Notes under the pieces: generated by a model
What the model was told of the DNA's origin: nothing
The model's input: only the letters and a program-made list of their open reading frames with translations
The model's database searches: none
Source: Ctenosaura bakeri
Taxonomy: Eukaryota > Chordata > Lepidosauria > Squamata > Iguanidae
DNA: 64,000 bases
Assembly (NCBI GenBank): GCA_948474755.1
Contig: CAOLHI010000356.1
Span: 496,001-560,000, forward strand
Direction: 5' to 3'
Shown: positions 1 to 10,107 of the stretch, one piece after another
How the letters are laid out: every line of letters begins with the position of its first letter
Numbering within the stretch: the stretch's first letter is position 1
Made by a program: the position numbers and the translations under genes

Positions 1-2549
1 CACCTCCCAGATCCCCTAAAGGTGGTCTCTCAAGGGCTGAATAGACCACTACTGTTGTTGTCTTTCATTGCCCACACCAAGTAAGCCTCCAGGTTGGACC
101 CTTCTGAGCCCCCTATATCTACAGTTGGCCCTACCAGTCAGCCTAATCCTCTTGGCAGCTTGTGCATTCAGGGAACACACTGAACTGCACTGAAGGGTTT
201 CTACACCTCTGTAATGCTACAGTTCATGGCAGTTAAAACAGTGATAGTTGCTTTTCCTGATGGTGTGCTTAAGTGACATGAGTACCCTGACACTGCTGTG
301 TTAGGGTAAGATCTCTGAATGCCCATAGACATCTCATCATATGCTTTATTGGGATCCATTGGTTGTATGTAATGGTACATATAGTTAACTTGTATGTGTG
401 AGTGAATTCCATGGTACAGAACAGCTAAAACATTTGTCTACTTAAATTTTTCAGGTTAGCATACCACATTATTTACAACCATACTGTAATGTGGCTGCAT
501 CCAACCATACTGCATCCTGCATCCAACCATAGCTGCAATACAAAGTAACAGAGAATTGTATGCTAAGAGCTACCTACGTAGTGGATTCCCACATTTGGGT
601 TACTGATTGAGAAAACTGGTGTTACTTGATGAGTATTTTCAATGTGCAAACAGCTGAGCTGGAAAGAGAACCCAGCAAATCTCCAGTTTTTCTTTTCCCT
701 AGAATAAGCGGAAACCACATATGGGGACAACAGTTACTTGGAATGCTAGGGAAGACTTCTGTGAAATAATTATAAATTGGACTGTGCGGGGAAAAACAAG
801 CCACCATGTAGCTTGTATATAACTTGAGCTTACTACTGAGTTGACATTTGTCTTTATTCTTACATAATGCACTTTCATCCAAGCAGAGCCAATATTTGTG
901 GTAATCACAACTGTTGTACTAGGATGGGTTGCAGGTAGACAAAGAATAAGGTATTTCAAGTGGTCACAAACATAAAGTAAATAGCATACCATACGGATGC
1001 GTTGAAAGCAGAGATAGCTGGGAAACAATTGTCAGTGGAGGCAAGCCAAGTTTAAATTGAGGGCAACAGAGGGCTGACACTGAGGAAACACTCCTCAGCT
1101 GCCCCCTTCTCCTGGAAGATTTAGCATTTCTGAATGGGCCAGACCCAGAACAACCAGAGAGTGTCTTCAGCATCTTTGTGAGAATATCACTTGTTTGCTC
1201 TGTGAACTAGTTCCTATGTTACTTTACCCTGCTGGCTGGGTATACAGTCTCTTAACATATGATTTACAATCTTGTGCATGTTTCTGTCTCCAGCATTAGA
1301 CAAAGATCCAAGTGCCTGGAAGTTCTGGAAAGGGCAGAATTTGAGTATCTCTTGGTTAGGCAAGTCAGGACTACTGGGAGACTGGGCAGACGTATGAAGC
1401 AATCAGTGGTCCAGGCAAATTCCATCCCTTGAAGCTCCAGAATCATTTGCTACAGATCTTGGGGAAGTTTCTAGTGGAATTGAAGAAATTCTTGAGCTCT
1501 GTAGTATTTGATGATATCATTCCCCTCCATTCCTGGATCTGGGAGGCTTCAAATTTCCAGGAGCTGATTGGCTTTTGATCTATAGATAATCCAGACATAA
1601 TTGGTCCAGTCTGAATTAGTGACCTTAATCCATGGTGAATAACAGTGAGCTGTAGCTGTTTGTGCGAATGATTATTTTTTTTATCACTGTGTTTTCTAAC
1701 GGAATATTAAATATTGCACAATATAGAAAATTTGCACCATTTCCATTCTGTACTTAATGTCTGTGTATAACTTCTGAGAGCAATGTGTGCTTTTGAAAAA
1801 AAAAAGTTGGGATATGCTGTGGCATTAAATGCCATTGTAGGTCTTCAGCTTAATTGCCAAAAGCACCCCCCACAGCAGAATGTTTTGAAGTTTTACAAGG
1901 GAGAAAACAGCAGTACATAAAAGCTAAGTCTCTACATATCTCTTTTTCTCAGTGAAAGCTGATGGAAAGATCTCTATTGGGATTATGATGCTGGTGGTAG
2001 TGCTAGTACAAATGATTAGTATAACACTTCTTTAGTACGTTTAATGTTCAAGGTGCTTTATAATCCTTATCTTATTTATCCCGACTCCATCCCTGGCTAC
2101 AAAGAATCCCCAGGAAGGCCTCCTTTTGCGCATTATCCTTTGCTACACTGTAGCTGAACATTTTAAGATTGCAGACCGCTTTGAGAGCAGCTGAATGCAA
2201 CTTGTAGAACATTGCAAAAGAAATGAGAAGTCAGCCCAGTTTGCTCTCCTTAAAGAGTGGGCTGCAATAACCTGTGCTGAGTTTTTCAGCCTTGGAAAAC
2301 CTTTTCCTTCCAGTACAGTTTCCATCATTCCTTAACATTGGCCATATTAGCTCAGACTTCTAAGAGCTGAAGTGGAAAAGCCTCCCCTGCTCTAAACATT
2401 TATTTCAAAATAGAATTCATTTCACCAGAGCTTCCATGTTAGAGTGTGGAATGGAAAGTTAGCATGGCATTTGTGAGACAGAGAGGCTTATTGGCAGTGA
2501 ACCCACCTATATGGATCTCATTCCTTCAGGAGTAATTGACTCACTCTCT
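1..2549. other. Unannotated AT-rich sequence, no gene seen
   Basis: No reading frame here resembles a known protein, and no complete mobile element was recognised. The one clear local structure is a 15-bp direct repeat (CTGCATCCAACCATA) at 495-509 and 517-531, which looks like a small slippage duplication. The segment is best read as intergenic or intronic DNA. Confidence 0.6.
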
Positions 2550-2588
2550 GGCCCTTTTCGCATTGAGGCTTCTTGTGCGAGCGGGGAG

Positions 2589-2707
2589 GGCGGCTCGCGT
2601 GAGAAGGCTCCTCCGGGAGGCTGCCGTTTTCCCCTCGTTCCTTCCGCAGGCGAAGGAACGAGGGGGAAGCGGCAGCCTCCCGGAGGAGCCTTCTCGCACG
2701 AGCTGCC
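2589..2707. repeat. Long GC-rich inverted repeat (hairpin 1)
   Basis: The left arm (2589-2644) and right arm (2652-2707) are near-perfect reverse complements over about 55 bp, separated by about 7 bases. The core GAGAAGGCTCCTCC pairs with GGAGGAGCCTTCTC. It sits just inside the left end of the 642-bp transposon and would form a very stable stem-loop. Confidence 0.9.
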
Positions 2708-2905
2708 CCCCACTCGCGCGAAGCAGGAGGCTGTCGCATCCGTCCCCCCCACTCGCGCGAAGCAGGAGGCTGTCGCATCCGTCCCCCCTGCTCGCGCGAA
2801 GCAGGAGGCTGTCGCATCCGTCCCCCCCCGCTCGCACGATGCAGGAGGCTGTTGCGTCTGTCCCCCCCCGCTCGCGCGAAGCAGGAGGCTGTTGCATCTG
2901 TCATG
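2705..2905. repeat. 39/40-bp minisatellite, five units, C-rich
   Basis: Five tandem copies of a unit containing CTCGCGCGAAGCAGGAGGCTG followed by a run of six to eight C start near 2712, 2751, 2790, 2830 and 2870. The first spacings are 39 bp and the later ones 40 bp, because the C run grew. The last two units carry GTTGC in place of GTCGC, consistent with CpG decay. The array lies inside the 642-bp transposon. Confidence 0.9.
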
Positions 2906-3082
2906 CTAGCGCCCCGCCCCGCCCCTTCCTTCCGCAGGGGCGGAGGGAAGGAAGCGCGACCCGGCCTCCTCCTCGACGCTCTGCACAGGAGGTAAGTGTG
3001 CGTGGGCGCCGGGAGTGTTGCGCAAGCGCGGGTGATTTTCGCTTTGAGGAGAAAATAAAAAAAACCCGCGATCGCGCCGCTG

Positions 3083-3159
3083 CAGCCCCGTGAGCGCGGC
3101 GGAAGTGGGAGTGCGTCATGCAGAGTGACGCTCCCACTCCCGCGAAGCTCACGGGGCTG
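3083..3159. repeat. GC-rich inverted repeat (hairpin 2)
   Basis: The left arm (3083-3118, starting CAGCCCCGTGAGC) pairs with the right arm (3126-3159, ending GCTCACGGGGCTG), with a short loop. A few mismatches and a small size difference lie mid-arm. It sits just inside the right end of the 642-bp transposon, mirroring hairpin 1 at the left end. Confidence 0.85.
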
Positions 3160-3364
3160 TTCCGCGACAGAAAGCCCGTGCGAAAAGGGCCTCTGTTTAA
3201 TTTCAGGTGCACTCTTAATTTTTCTCTCTCTTTCCCGGCCTATTATTAAACAAATATGTAGGTTAGGTTTATATTTCTTCTTAGTGACCGTGTTGTTGTG
3301 AAATGTGGTTGAATGGCTGACTGAAAGAAACCTATTTATATTGTTGTTTTGATGCCCTATTGTA

Positions 3365-3519
3365 TACTATATTTGCTGGCATTAAGACTCACTTTTTCCT
3401 CCAAAAATATACTGTTTGAAAATGGGGTGCATCTTATCCGCTGGTGTGTCTTATACACCAGCAAATAGTATTTGCCAGTGTATAAATGGGGTACATCTTA
3501 TAAGCTGGCAAATACAGGT
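3365..3519. mobile_element. Short palindromic MITE-like repeat (TTTGCTGGCATATAAG type)
   Basis: The left end ATATTTGCTGGC is matched in inverse by GCCAGCAAATAC-type sequence in the middle and at the right end (about 3505-3518). The interior holds two copies of a GGGGTGCATCTTAT / GGGGTACATCTTAT motif. A related element lies at 34517-34660, so this is a dispersed family. It has no coding capacity. Transposon superfamily not determined. Confidence 0.6.
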
Positions 3520-3984
3520 AATTGTTATGTCAATATTGATATGTGTTTGAATTGATTATCTCACAGTTTGTATACCTTCCTAAGGAAGGGTTTATTTTGA
3601 AATGAAGCTTATAAATCTGTTTAATCAGTAAGTAAGTAAATACTTGTGCATTTTGCAGACCTGGGTTTGCCCACCATTTTATATGAAAATGAGAAAACAC
3701 TCCTGATTGCTGCCTCTGGTATTTCTATCTAACCCTATACCCAAAGTTTCAGGGCAACATACAATAAAATAAATTTAAAAAATTTAAAATCATCTGAAAT
3801 ATAAAACAGCAAAAAACAATGTATGGTGTTAAACATGTTAAATTATACCACAAAAAGGAAAGGCATTCCATAACTGGGATAGCACGGCAGAGGAGGCCCT
3901 TCCACATGTCCTCACAAAGTGTAGTCACTACTGAGATGCAAAGGAAGGATTCTTCAGCAGAGCTCAGTTTTCAAGCAGGCACGT

Positions 3985-4105
3985 ATGGGACAGCAGCATC
4001 AAGGTCCCAAGCTGTTTAAGGCTTTAAAGAGTATCTCTAGCACATTGAATTTGGACTGGAAGCATATTAACAGCTAGCAGAATCCCTTTAAGATAGGGAT
4101 GGAAT
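3985..4105 (-). mobile_element. LINE fragment (CR1/L2-like), minus strand, part 1
   Basis: The segment around CAAGCTGTTTAAGGCTTTAAAGAG and the following GCACATTGAATTTGGACTGG resembles a non-LTR retrotransposon fragment very common in squamate genomes. The matching downstream part (5230-5430) is separated from it by about 1.1 kb of other sequence, including a tandem duplication. It is heavily decayed and encodes nothing intact. Identification is by motif recognition. Confidence 0.45.
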
Positions 4106-4453
4106 GGGTATTCAACAGTTTCCTGAATGTGGTTGAAATTTGATGTTTCTGACCCCTTGGGAAACACTGGCAGGAATAAAAACAGAACTTAGAAACTTCC
4201 CAGAACTTGTGGGAACTTTCCCACCCCCCTCAACACAGCAGAACAGTACAACTTGATCAACTCTGTGCAGGTTTAAAGCCCGCACAGTTGGAATGCAGCG
4301 CAACTATCTAGGGTAAAGTTGTGCACCTGTACTAGCTAAAACTGCACAATTTTGGAAAGCATTGTAAAGGGGAGACCAGCATACAACATTTCTTGAACAC
4401 CAAGGGCTGAAGCTGCACACCTTAATTGTGAAAACTGTGACTATTTCCTCCCC

Positions 4454-4800
4454 TAATTTGCTTCATCCCACCAAGGCTGCTCCTTTCCTGCTGCCCCATC
4501 CTCCTCCACTCTTTCTCAGCCTTTTTTCCCCACACAGCTTGTTCCCTGAACTCTCTAGACCCAGAGTCTGTGCTCCTCTCCTTTCTTGAACTGCTGCCTA
4601 CTCTGATTCCCCAACTGTTTCTCATCCTTGTTAATGTGCTTCATCGCCAGCAAAGCTGCTTCTTTCCTGTCACTCCTCCTCCTCCACTACTCTTTCGTGG
4701 CTGTTTTTTTGTGCTACTTGCTGCCTAAACACTCTGGGCTCTGAGTTTGTGTTCCTTTTCCTTCTTGATCTGCCTGCCCACTTCTATTCTAGTTAGGGAG
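4454..4800. repeat. 178-bp tandem duplication, two diverged copies
   Basis: Copy 1 (4454-4631) starts TAATTTGCTTCATCCCACCA and copy 2 (4632 to about 4800) starts TAATGTGCTTCATCGCCAGC. Both continue through a pyrimidine-rich stretch with a CTCCTCCTCCACT-like block, a CTCTTTC block and an ACTCT block followed by (C)CAGAGT/GCTCTGAGT. Divergence is substantial, so the duplication is old. The content is C/T-rich and non-coding. Confidence 0.7.
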
Positions 4801-5229
4801 CTGAGAAAGAACAGGAGATTGATGGTGAAATTTGGAGCACATATTTGGCTCTTCTGTCAAGCAAGAGTAGAAAACGAGGCCCAAAACGTCAGGACGCAGT
4901 ACACTCTTTTTAAATCAATCCCTGGTATTTAATCCAGCCGTCCCTGTGTTGTCTTGCCCCTTTTTTCCGCTCAAAAAGTTGTGCAAAATGAAGCAGTCAT
5001 GGCCAGAGGCAGACCTACAACTGTGCAGTTGTTCTTCAGAAAGTTGCACATTTAAAGTAAAATTGTGTGTGTTTCTTGAAAATGCAGTTTTTAAACATTG
5101 CAGGGAGTTTTCTGTCTTTTTTAAGAAAAACAATCAAATGTTTTGACATTGCAGGAAAAAATAGCGATACCTTTTCCTTCACATCTGTCAAGAAGTGGGA
5201 AGACAGAGAATTTTCATCCCTATTTAAAA

Positions 5230-5640
5230 TAAATGTTACATAATTTCTATATGATGTTCTGGACAGCATTCTGCTTGCTGAGTTTTGTACTTGCTGCAGT
5301 TTGAAGTCATGTTCAAGAGCAGCCACATATAGAGGCATTGGAGTACTCTAATTGGGAAGTTACAGCTCATGAACTACTATGGCCAGATTAGCCCTGTCAG
5401 GAAGGTTAGTAGCTGGACTTCCAGTCCAGGGACAGATATGGAATATTCCAAGCTTTGCAAATACTCTCCCAGAAGGATTGCAGCCGCATTCAGGGCAAGT
5501 TGCTTATTCAGGTTTTGGAGCCAAGAAACACCAGCCCACAGAACCTTTGTCTTACTGGGATTTGGCTTCTATTTATTGGTCCTCATTCAGCTTGTTGCAG
5601 TATCTAGGCACTGATACAGCACCAACACTATCCTAGCTGA
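5230..5640 (-). mobile_element. LINE fragment (CR1/L2-like), minus strand, part 2
   Basis: The run around GCATTCTGCTTGCTGAG, TGTACTTGCTGCAGTTTG, AAGAGCAGCCACATATAGAGG and GGAGTACTCTAATTGGG is a decayed copy of the same squamate LINE segment as 3985-4105. The order of the two pieces suggests one element split by later sequence. It has no open frame of useful length. Confidence 0.5.
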
Positions 5641-5911
5641 CTCTGATGATAAGATTATCCAAAAGAAAATGCCCAACATTAAATATCAGTGAAACTACAT
5701 CTCTGCATTTAGCTCATGAAAGTCACACTTGCGGCTACAGAGACAACTGCTGCCATAAAGAGGGAACTGGATGTGTTTTTTCTCTGCCATGTTAAGTTTT
5801 GTTAGAATTTAAACACAGTGGATCTAAAGAGACTGTGGTAGTACTTATTGAGAACAAGTTGTGTGATGGCTTCTTTTGTTATCATGAAGTGCAGTTTGGC
5901 AGGGCTTTTTT

Positions 5912-6011
5912 TTTTTAACATCAATTTATGGCAACCCTATGAATGAGAATGCTCCCAGTCATTCTGTCATCAATAGCTCTGCTCAGGTCTTGTAGACTCA
6001 AGGCTGTGGCA
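5912..6011 (-). mobile_element. BovB LINE 3' end, 5'-truncated, minus strand
   Basis: Read on the plus strand, ATGGCAACCCTATGAATGAG then GTCATTCTGTCATCAATAGC and GACTCAAGGCTGTGG match the reverse complement of the 3' end of the larger BovB copy at 60223-61165 in this same window. A T run upstream (5906-5917) corresponds to the A-rich tail of the minus-strand copy. Severe 5' truncation is normal for LINE insertions. Confidence 0.7.
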
Positions 6012-6053
6012 ATTGTAGGGAAGTTTAATTTCTGGTGGTAAGCCAAATCATCG

Positions 6054-6260
6054 GGAGCCCTGGTGGCGCAGTGGTTAAATGCCAGTACTGCAAGCCACAA
6101 GGTTGTGAGTTCAATCCTGCCGGGCTCCAAGGTTGACTCAGCCTTCCATCCTTTTGCAGGTCAGTAAAATGAGTACCCAGCTTGTTGGGGGCATGTATAG
6201 AAATACATGCTATTTGTAAGTTGTTCGCCGCCTTGATCCATATGGAGAGGCGGGATACAA

Positions 6261-6263
<3 letters not shown>
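6054..6263 (+). mobile_element. tRNA-derived squamate SINE with LINE-type 3' tail
   Basis: The head contains an A-box-like TGGCGCAGTGGTTAA and a B-box-like GGTTGTGAGTTCAATCC, the internal RNA polymerase III promoter expected of a tRNA-derived SINE. The body includes GGTCAGTAAAATGAGTACCC. The 3' end, GCCGCCTTGATCC then GAGGCGGGATACAAATT, resembles the LINE 3' tail also visible at 6815-7000 and 27000-27065. This suggests the SINE uses that LINE for retrotransposition (inference). It ends in an (AAT)n tail. It is one of the best-preserved repeats in the window. Confidence 0.8.

Positions 6264-6324
<61 letters not shown>
6264..6324. repeat. (AAT)n microsatellite
   Basis: About twenty uninterrupted AAT/TAA triplets follow directly on the SINE 3' tail. 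The repeat most likely grew from the SINE's own A-rich 3' terminus. Confidence 0.95.
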
Positions 6325-6599
6325 TGCCAGATTCTGAAAAGAGACGTTTTCGGGCATGGATTGTAAACGAGCAAGCTCACCATGAACGTGGGGTGACGTT
6401 TGTTTATGTGTGTCTCATAAGAGCTGTTCTGGGGATTACTGTTGACAGAACTCTGCAGCCAGAACGGCCACTCAGAAGGTTATGGTCCCTAAAAGATTTC
6501 CCCCCCCAAGTTCTCTCATTCTCGCTGTATTATTCCCTTCATTCTTTAAGCTTATGTCCAGGATTGGCAACTTCCAATGGTTTGAGAGACCTATTTTCA

Positions 6600-6805
6600 A
6601 CCCCACAACCCACCATGAGCAGCACCATGGTATTGGACTAGAACTCCTTCCAACCCCAGTTCAAATCACCCTGGGTAGCCTTGGGCAGGTCACACTCTCT
6701 CACTCTGAAACCAAAGCTATGTTATGGCAAACCTCCTGCAAATCAATCTTGCCAAGAAAACCCTCTGTAAGTCAAAGTTGGTTTGAAAGCACATAGCAAT
6801 AGCAG
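6600..6805 (+). mobile_element. Degraded Sauria-type SINE
   Basis: Recognisable pieces are GGTATTGGACTAGAA, AGTTCAAATCACC, TTGGGCAGGTCACACTCTCTC, GGCAAACCTCC and TTGCCAAGAAAACCCTC, in the order seen in the better copies at 14110 and 62225. The tRNA-like head is eroded and the BovB-type tail is reduced to AGTCAAAGTTGGTTTGAAAGC. Confidence 0.6.
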
Positions 6806-6814
6806 CACCAGAGT

Positions 6815-7000
6815 TAAAGTTGTTGCTTTTGTTATGCTGTTGAAATTTTTACAGTTTGTATTTTAACTGGTTTTAATTTTGTCTTGATAGTTTAATCACT
6901 TTTTAACATTTTGTGAATTTTAACTGTGTTTTTAAAAAATCTGCTGTAAGCCTCCTTGAGTCTTGAACTAGGAAAAAAGTGGGATGATGGTGATGATGAC
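6815..7000 (+). mobile_element. LINE 3' untranslated tail, plus strand
   Basis: T/A-rich repeats of the TTTTAACTG / TTTTAATTTTG kind lead into CTGTAAGCCTCCTTGAGTC and AAAAAGTGGGATGATGG, a decayed version of the GCCGCCTTGAG...GGCGGGATA tail common to squamate LINEs and the SINEs that borrow it. It ends in short GATGAT repeats. No coding part is retained. Confidence 0.5.
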
Positions 7001-7044
7001 GATGTCATCTGTCTATACATCCTACTGATAGCTGGTCTTTTAAA

Positions 7045-7705
7045 ATTTTTGTGTTTTTTTTTTTAAAAAAGTTTATGTTACATCTTTCTAGTGTTTCCAG
7101 CACATGCAACACAGCTGACTATTGAAACCAGTCATATTATAGTATAAGATGCATAAAATGCAATGATGTTACAGAGCAGTATCACAAAAACAGGGAGAGA
7201 ATACACTGAGTGCTGGTTAAACACATGGAGGAAATGCCTGTCAAAACAGGGAGGTTTTTGCCATGAGGGCAAATCTGTCAGAGTGGGTGCTAGTCTACCC
7301 TGCTGGGGCAAAGAGTTCTGCCATTTAGGTGCAGCCACTCAAAAGGCCCTTTCTCTCATCTTCGTCATAAGGGACACCTCTACCTTGCTACAGATATAAT
7401 CTGCAGGGTTTTATTTGATAATGCCAGCATACCTTAAAAAAATCCAGGTTATTTTTATTGTATATTTTGTGGGCTGAAGGTGCAATCAGTTTTATCAAGT
7501 GTTTGACAATATATTTAGCATCCCATAGTATTCTAGGTATGAGTAGGAAAGAGGCCTCTTAGATACAACTGTCAAATTTTTGTATTGTGTTTTTTCTTGA
7601 AGGACTAGAAGTGTGTTACAGCACATGTTTAGGCAACTATATGGTAAGGCAACTGTATGGTTAGATATTCAGATACTGTCCAGATACAGGATGTACATGT
7701 TAGAC
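7045..7705 (-). mobile_element. LINE ORF2 C-terminal remnant, copy A (minus strand)
   Basis: A minus-strand frame at 7132-7338 reads AAPKWQNSLPQQGRLAPTL, resembling the AFSVAAPKLWNSLP-type C-terminal tail of CR1/L2-like reverse transcriptases. The whole 650-bp block has a second copy at 41890-42510 in the same orientation, including TGCTGGTTAAACACATGGAG, CAGTTTTATCAAGTGTTTGA and TATTCTAGGTATGAGTAGG. The reading frame is broken and only the end of the element survives. The repeat pair is seen directly; LINE membership is inferred. Confidence 0.6.
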
Positions 7706-8049
7706 TATGCACTTTTGGTTAAGATACTGGATTTTCATTTCAGAACTGATAGACAAACAGTTCAGGGGGCCAAGAATATGAGCCGATCTGATGTGAAGGA
7801 AGACCAAGACATGGAAAATTACTGCCTGTCAGTGGCCAGAATGTCACAGTCAGCATCCTTAGTACAAAAAAAGTATTTTTTTCCCCAGGCTCTGAATAAG
7901 ATTTCCAACAATATGATCATCTCCAAGTCTAATCTCAATAAACTATCTGCCACCAGACCTTTCAAAGATAAATTTTGTGGGCTGCAATTGTTGAAATAAA
8001 TGAGTAGTTTTCAAAGGTCAGTAGCTCTGCCACCCTTGATTAGGTACTT

Positions 8050-8106
8050 TAGCATTGCAATCTACTGTATACTTGCTCAGAAGAAAGTCCAGCTTACATT
8101 AATGGA
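8050..8106. repeat. Half of a common squamate palindromic repeat
   Basis: GCATTGCAATCTACTGTATAC, CTTGCTCAGAAGAAAGTCC and ACATTAATGG follow the order of a short repeat whose better copy lies at 12385-12540. Only one arm is present. Non-coding; transposon class unknown. Confidence 0.4.
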
Positions 8107-8597
8107 AGATTACTTCCATTTAAAAAGGTATAAAACTGAAGATTTAATGGACAAGACAAATATAACAGGGTCCACTTTTAGGATGCAGTCCTTTGTACAA
8201 TATTTAGGGAATAGGCCCTCATGGAGGCAGTGATATTTATATGCCCTCCAGCATTTCTCAGATGAAACGGAGACACGTGTGCTATAAGTTACATTGGAGT
8301 ATGGTCAACGTGGCAAAAATTATTAATGAAGAAGAACATACAAGCTAGGAGAGGCTGCAGCAGTTTGTTTTTGCCTAAGCCTACTGAGAAAAGTAAGTTT
8401 CCACCCCTCCCCTCTTTTCTCCCAGCTGACATAATTGAGTGCAAACTACTTTTGTACTAGGAACTCTACCTGCAACAATTAAAGTAAGCTAATGAAAAGG
8501 GGGAAAGTGGGAGGAGAAGAGAGAAACTGTGACATTTTAAAAGCAGCTGTAAAGGTTGTACCATAGAGGATTAATCAGAACTGTCCCTGCCAAATCC
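8107..8597. other. Unannotated stretch
   Basis: No gene, repeat family or regulatory signal could be recognised here. The sequence is AT-rich with a modest purine-rich patch near 8490-8525. Confidence 0.5.
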
Positions 8598-8765
8598 AGA
8601 TAGAATCATAGAATCATAGAGTTGGAAGAGACTCCAGGGGCCATCCAGTCCAACCCCCGCTATGCAGGAACACCCATCAAAGCATTCCCAACAGATGGCC
8701 ATCCAGCCTCTGCTTAAAAACCTCCAAAGAAGGAGACGCCACCACACTCCGAGGCAGCATGGTTG
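8598..8765 (-). mobile_element. CR1 LINE 3' end, minus strand
   Basis: The segment opens with the duplicated AGAATCATAGAATCATAGAG block, the reverse complement of the CR1 terminal octamer repeat (ATTCTATG). It continues TTGGAAGAGACTCCAGGGG, CCATCCAGTCCAACCCCCGC and GATGGCCATCCAGCCTCTGC. A related copy is at 62605-62815, which retains a more internal segment. It is 5'-truncated near the CCGAGGCAGCA region, as is usual for CR1. Confidence 0.85.
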
Positions 8766-9775
8766 GGAGTTATGTATTTACTTTCAAGGAAAAGTGTGGT
8801 TGGTTGTATTTATCATGAAATCTTATGGTTGCATTTAACATGAAATCTTATGAAATGCCTAAGTGATGGTATCACAAACCATGACACATTAATCTTGTAA
8901 TCAAACATGTTAATATAAATGTTTAGGCCTAAAGACTCAGTGCTGTTAATTATTATGAATTAGAAGATTGTAAAGACACACACACACTAAGATTGAAGCA
9001 ATATATGTTGACACACAAACCGTATAAGTAATTCAAAGTCTTTCCCATGAATTCCTGAACATGGTGAGATGATGGGGAAACAAGTGAGATCTCGTGTGTG
9101 CAGAAGAATTGTATCTATGTGTATGTTGCCAAAATATCTATAAGGATCAATTTAACTTACATAATAGGACTATTGTGGTGTTTGAGTGTGTGTAGGTGAT
9201 CATTTAAAGGAAAGATTTAATAACAAAATAGCTGAAGCTCTTCACTTGTGTATTTATGTTTTAGCCTTCCATCAAAAATAAGTTGATGGCATGCATCATG
9301 GAACAGAAACAACTCTGGTCATTAAGGAAGTTTTCACTCCACAGCTCTCTAGCTGAGTTTGGTACCTTATCTTGGTGTCTTTCATTACAGAGAAGGTTTA
9401 TGTTTCCTAAAAATTAAAAGGCTGTGGATCAAGATTAAGTGCTCCTCTTAGTTCAGTGATTAGTAAACAATGGTGGCACTATTAGTAGTCTGTTTTTAAG
9501 GGCTTTTCATCCTGACGTAAATTGGCTGTGCGGTGACAAAAGTCATTACTGTTAAGTGGTACTCATACATTTGTCTTTAAATGTTCTCTTCAGATTCCCT
9601 CCTCCTGAGAAAACACACCTTGTCTCCATCATTGGATATGAAGGCTTATTTTATGAGAAAATGAATTGTTTCAAGATTGTTAGGAGGAAATGTTTGTGTG
9701 ATTCATTGTGCTCTTCTGATATACCATATTTAGCAGCAAAGGCAGGAGTGTAGAAACTCAGATCCTAAAGATACT
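8766..9775. other. Unannotated stretch
   Basis: A small local near-duplication is visible around 8815-8855, where ATGAAATCTTATG occurs twice with GGTTGCATTTA/GGTTGTATTTA between. Nothing else resembles a gene or known repeat. Confidence 0.5.
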
Positions 9776-9852
9776 CCTGAAGTGCAACTCCCATCATCCT
9801 TGATGCCAGCTGAAGCTGATGAGAGTTGGACTTCTACAACATCTGGATGTCA
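9776..9852. mobile_element. Short palindromic MITE fragment (CAACTCCCATCATCC type)
   Basis: GTGCAACTCCCATCATCCTTG and GCTGATGAGAGTTGGACTTC form inverted arms around a short centre and are followed by ACAACATCTGGATG. This is the pattern of a very common reptile repeat whose consensus has ACTCCCATCATCC facing GGGAGTTG. It is a fragment only. Confidence 0.6.
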
Positions 9853-10107
9853 CAGTTTCTCCGTCCTTTGTCTAAGGGATAAGAGTGCCACTTTAAGTAT
9901 CATCCTTAATTTTTAGTTTCGTTGCCGAGCAGATACTACATTGATTTAATTGTCCTTTCCACCATTGTTGTACATGATCAACTGCACATTGTGCTCTTGC
10001 ACACTCAATTTCTCTTTTGTTTTCTGCAAGATACATATCTGGGTCCTATGGGAAGCCTAACATCTGTCTAGCTCAGTTTGAAGATCTATGCTTTCCCCTA
10101 CAAATTA

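Larger units (their letters stand above)
2550..3191. mobile_element. Non-autonomous DNA transposon with GGCC termini, CpG-rich (642 bp)
   Basis: The element begins GGCCCTTTTCGCATTG and its right end reads, in reverse complement, GGCCCTTTTCGCACGG, giving 13 matching terminal bases. It is flanked by the 3-bp direct repeat TCT (2547-2549 and 3192-3194). Between the ends lie a long hairpin, a 39/40-bp minisatellite and a second hairpin. The interior is very rich in CpG while both flanks are AT-rich, so base composition changes sharply at the element ends. It carries no transposase and must have been moved in trans. The 3-bp duplication fits PIF/Harbinger-type transposases; that class is inferred. 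Reading frames inside it are by-products of the GC-rich repeats, not genes. Confidence 0.8.

Noticed and set aside
2511..3093. Several overlapping 80-185 codon frames on both strands in the CpG-rich block
   Set aside because: All lie in the hairpins and 39/40-bp repeat of the 642-bp transposon; the encoded peptides are simple repeats of the DNA unit and occur in several frames at once.
2580..3190. Possible CpG-island promoter of a host gene
   Set aside because: The CpG-rich block ends exactly at transposon termini with a 3-bp duplication, and no first exon is visible beside it.
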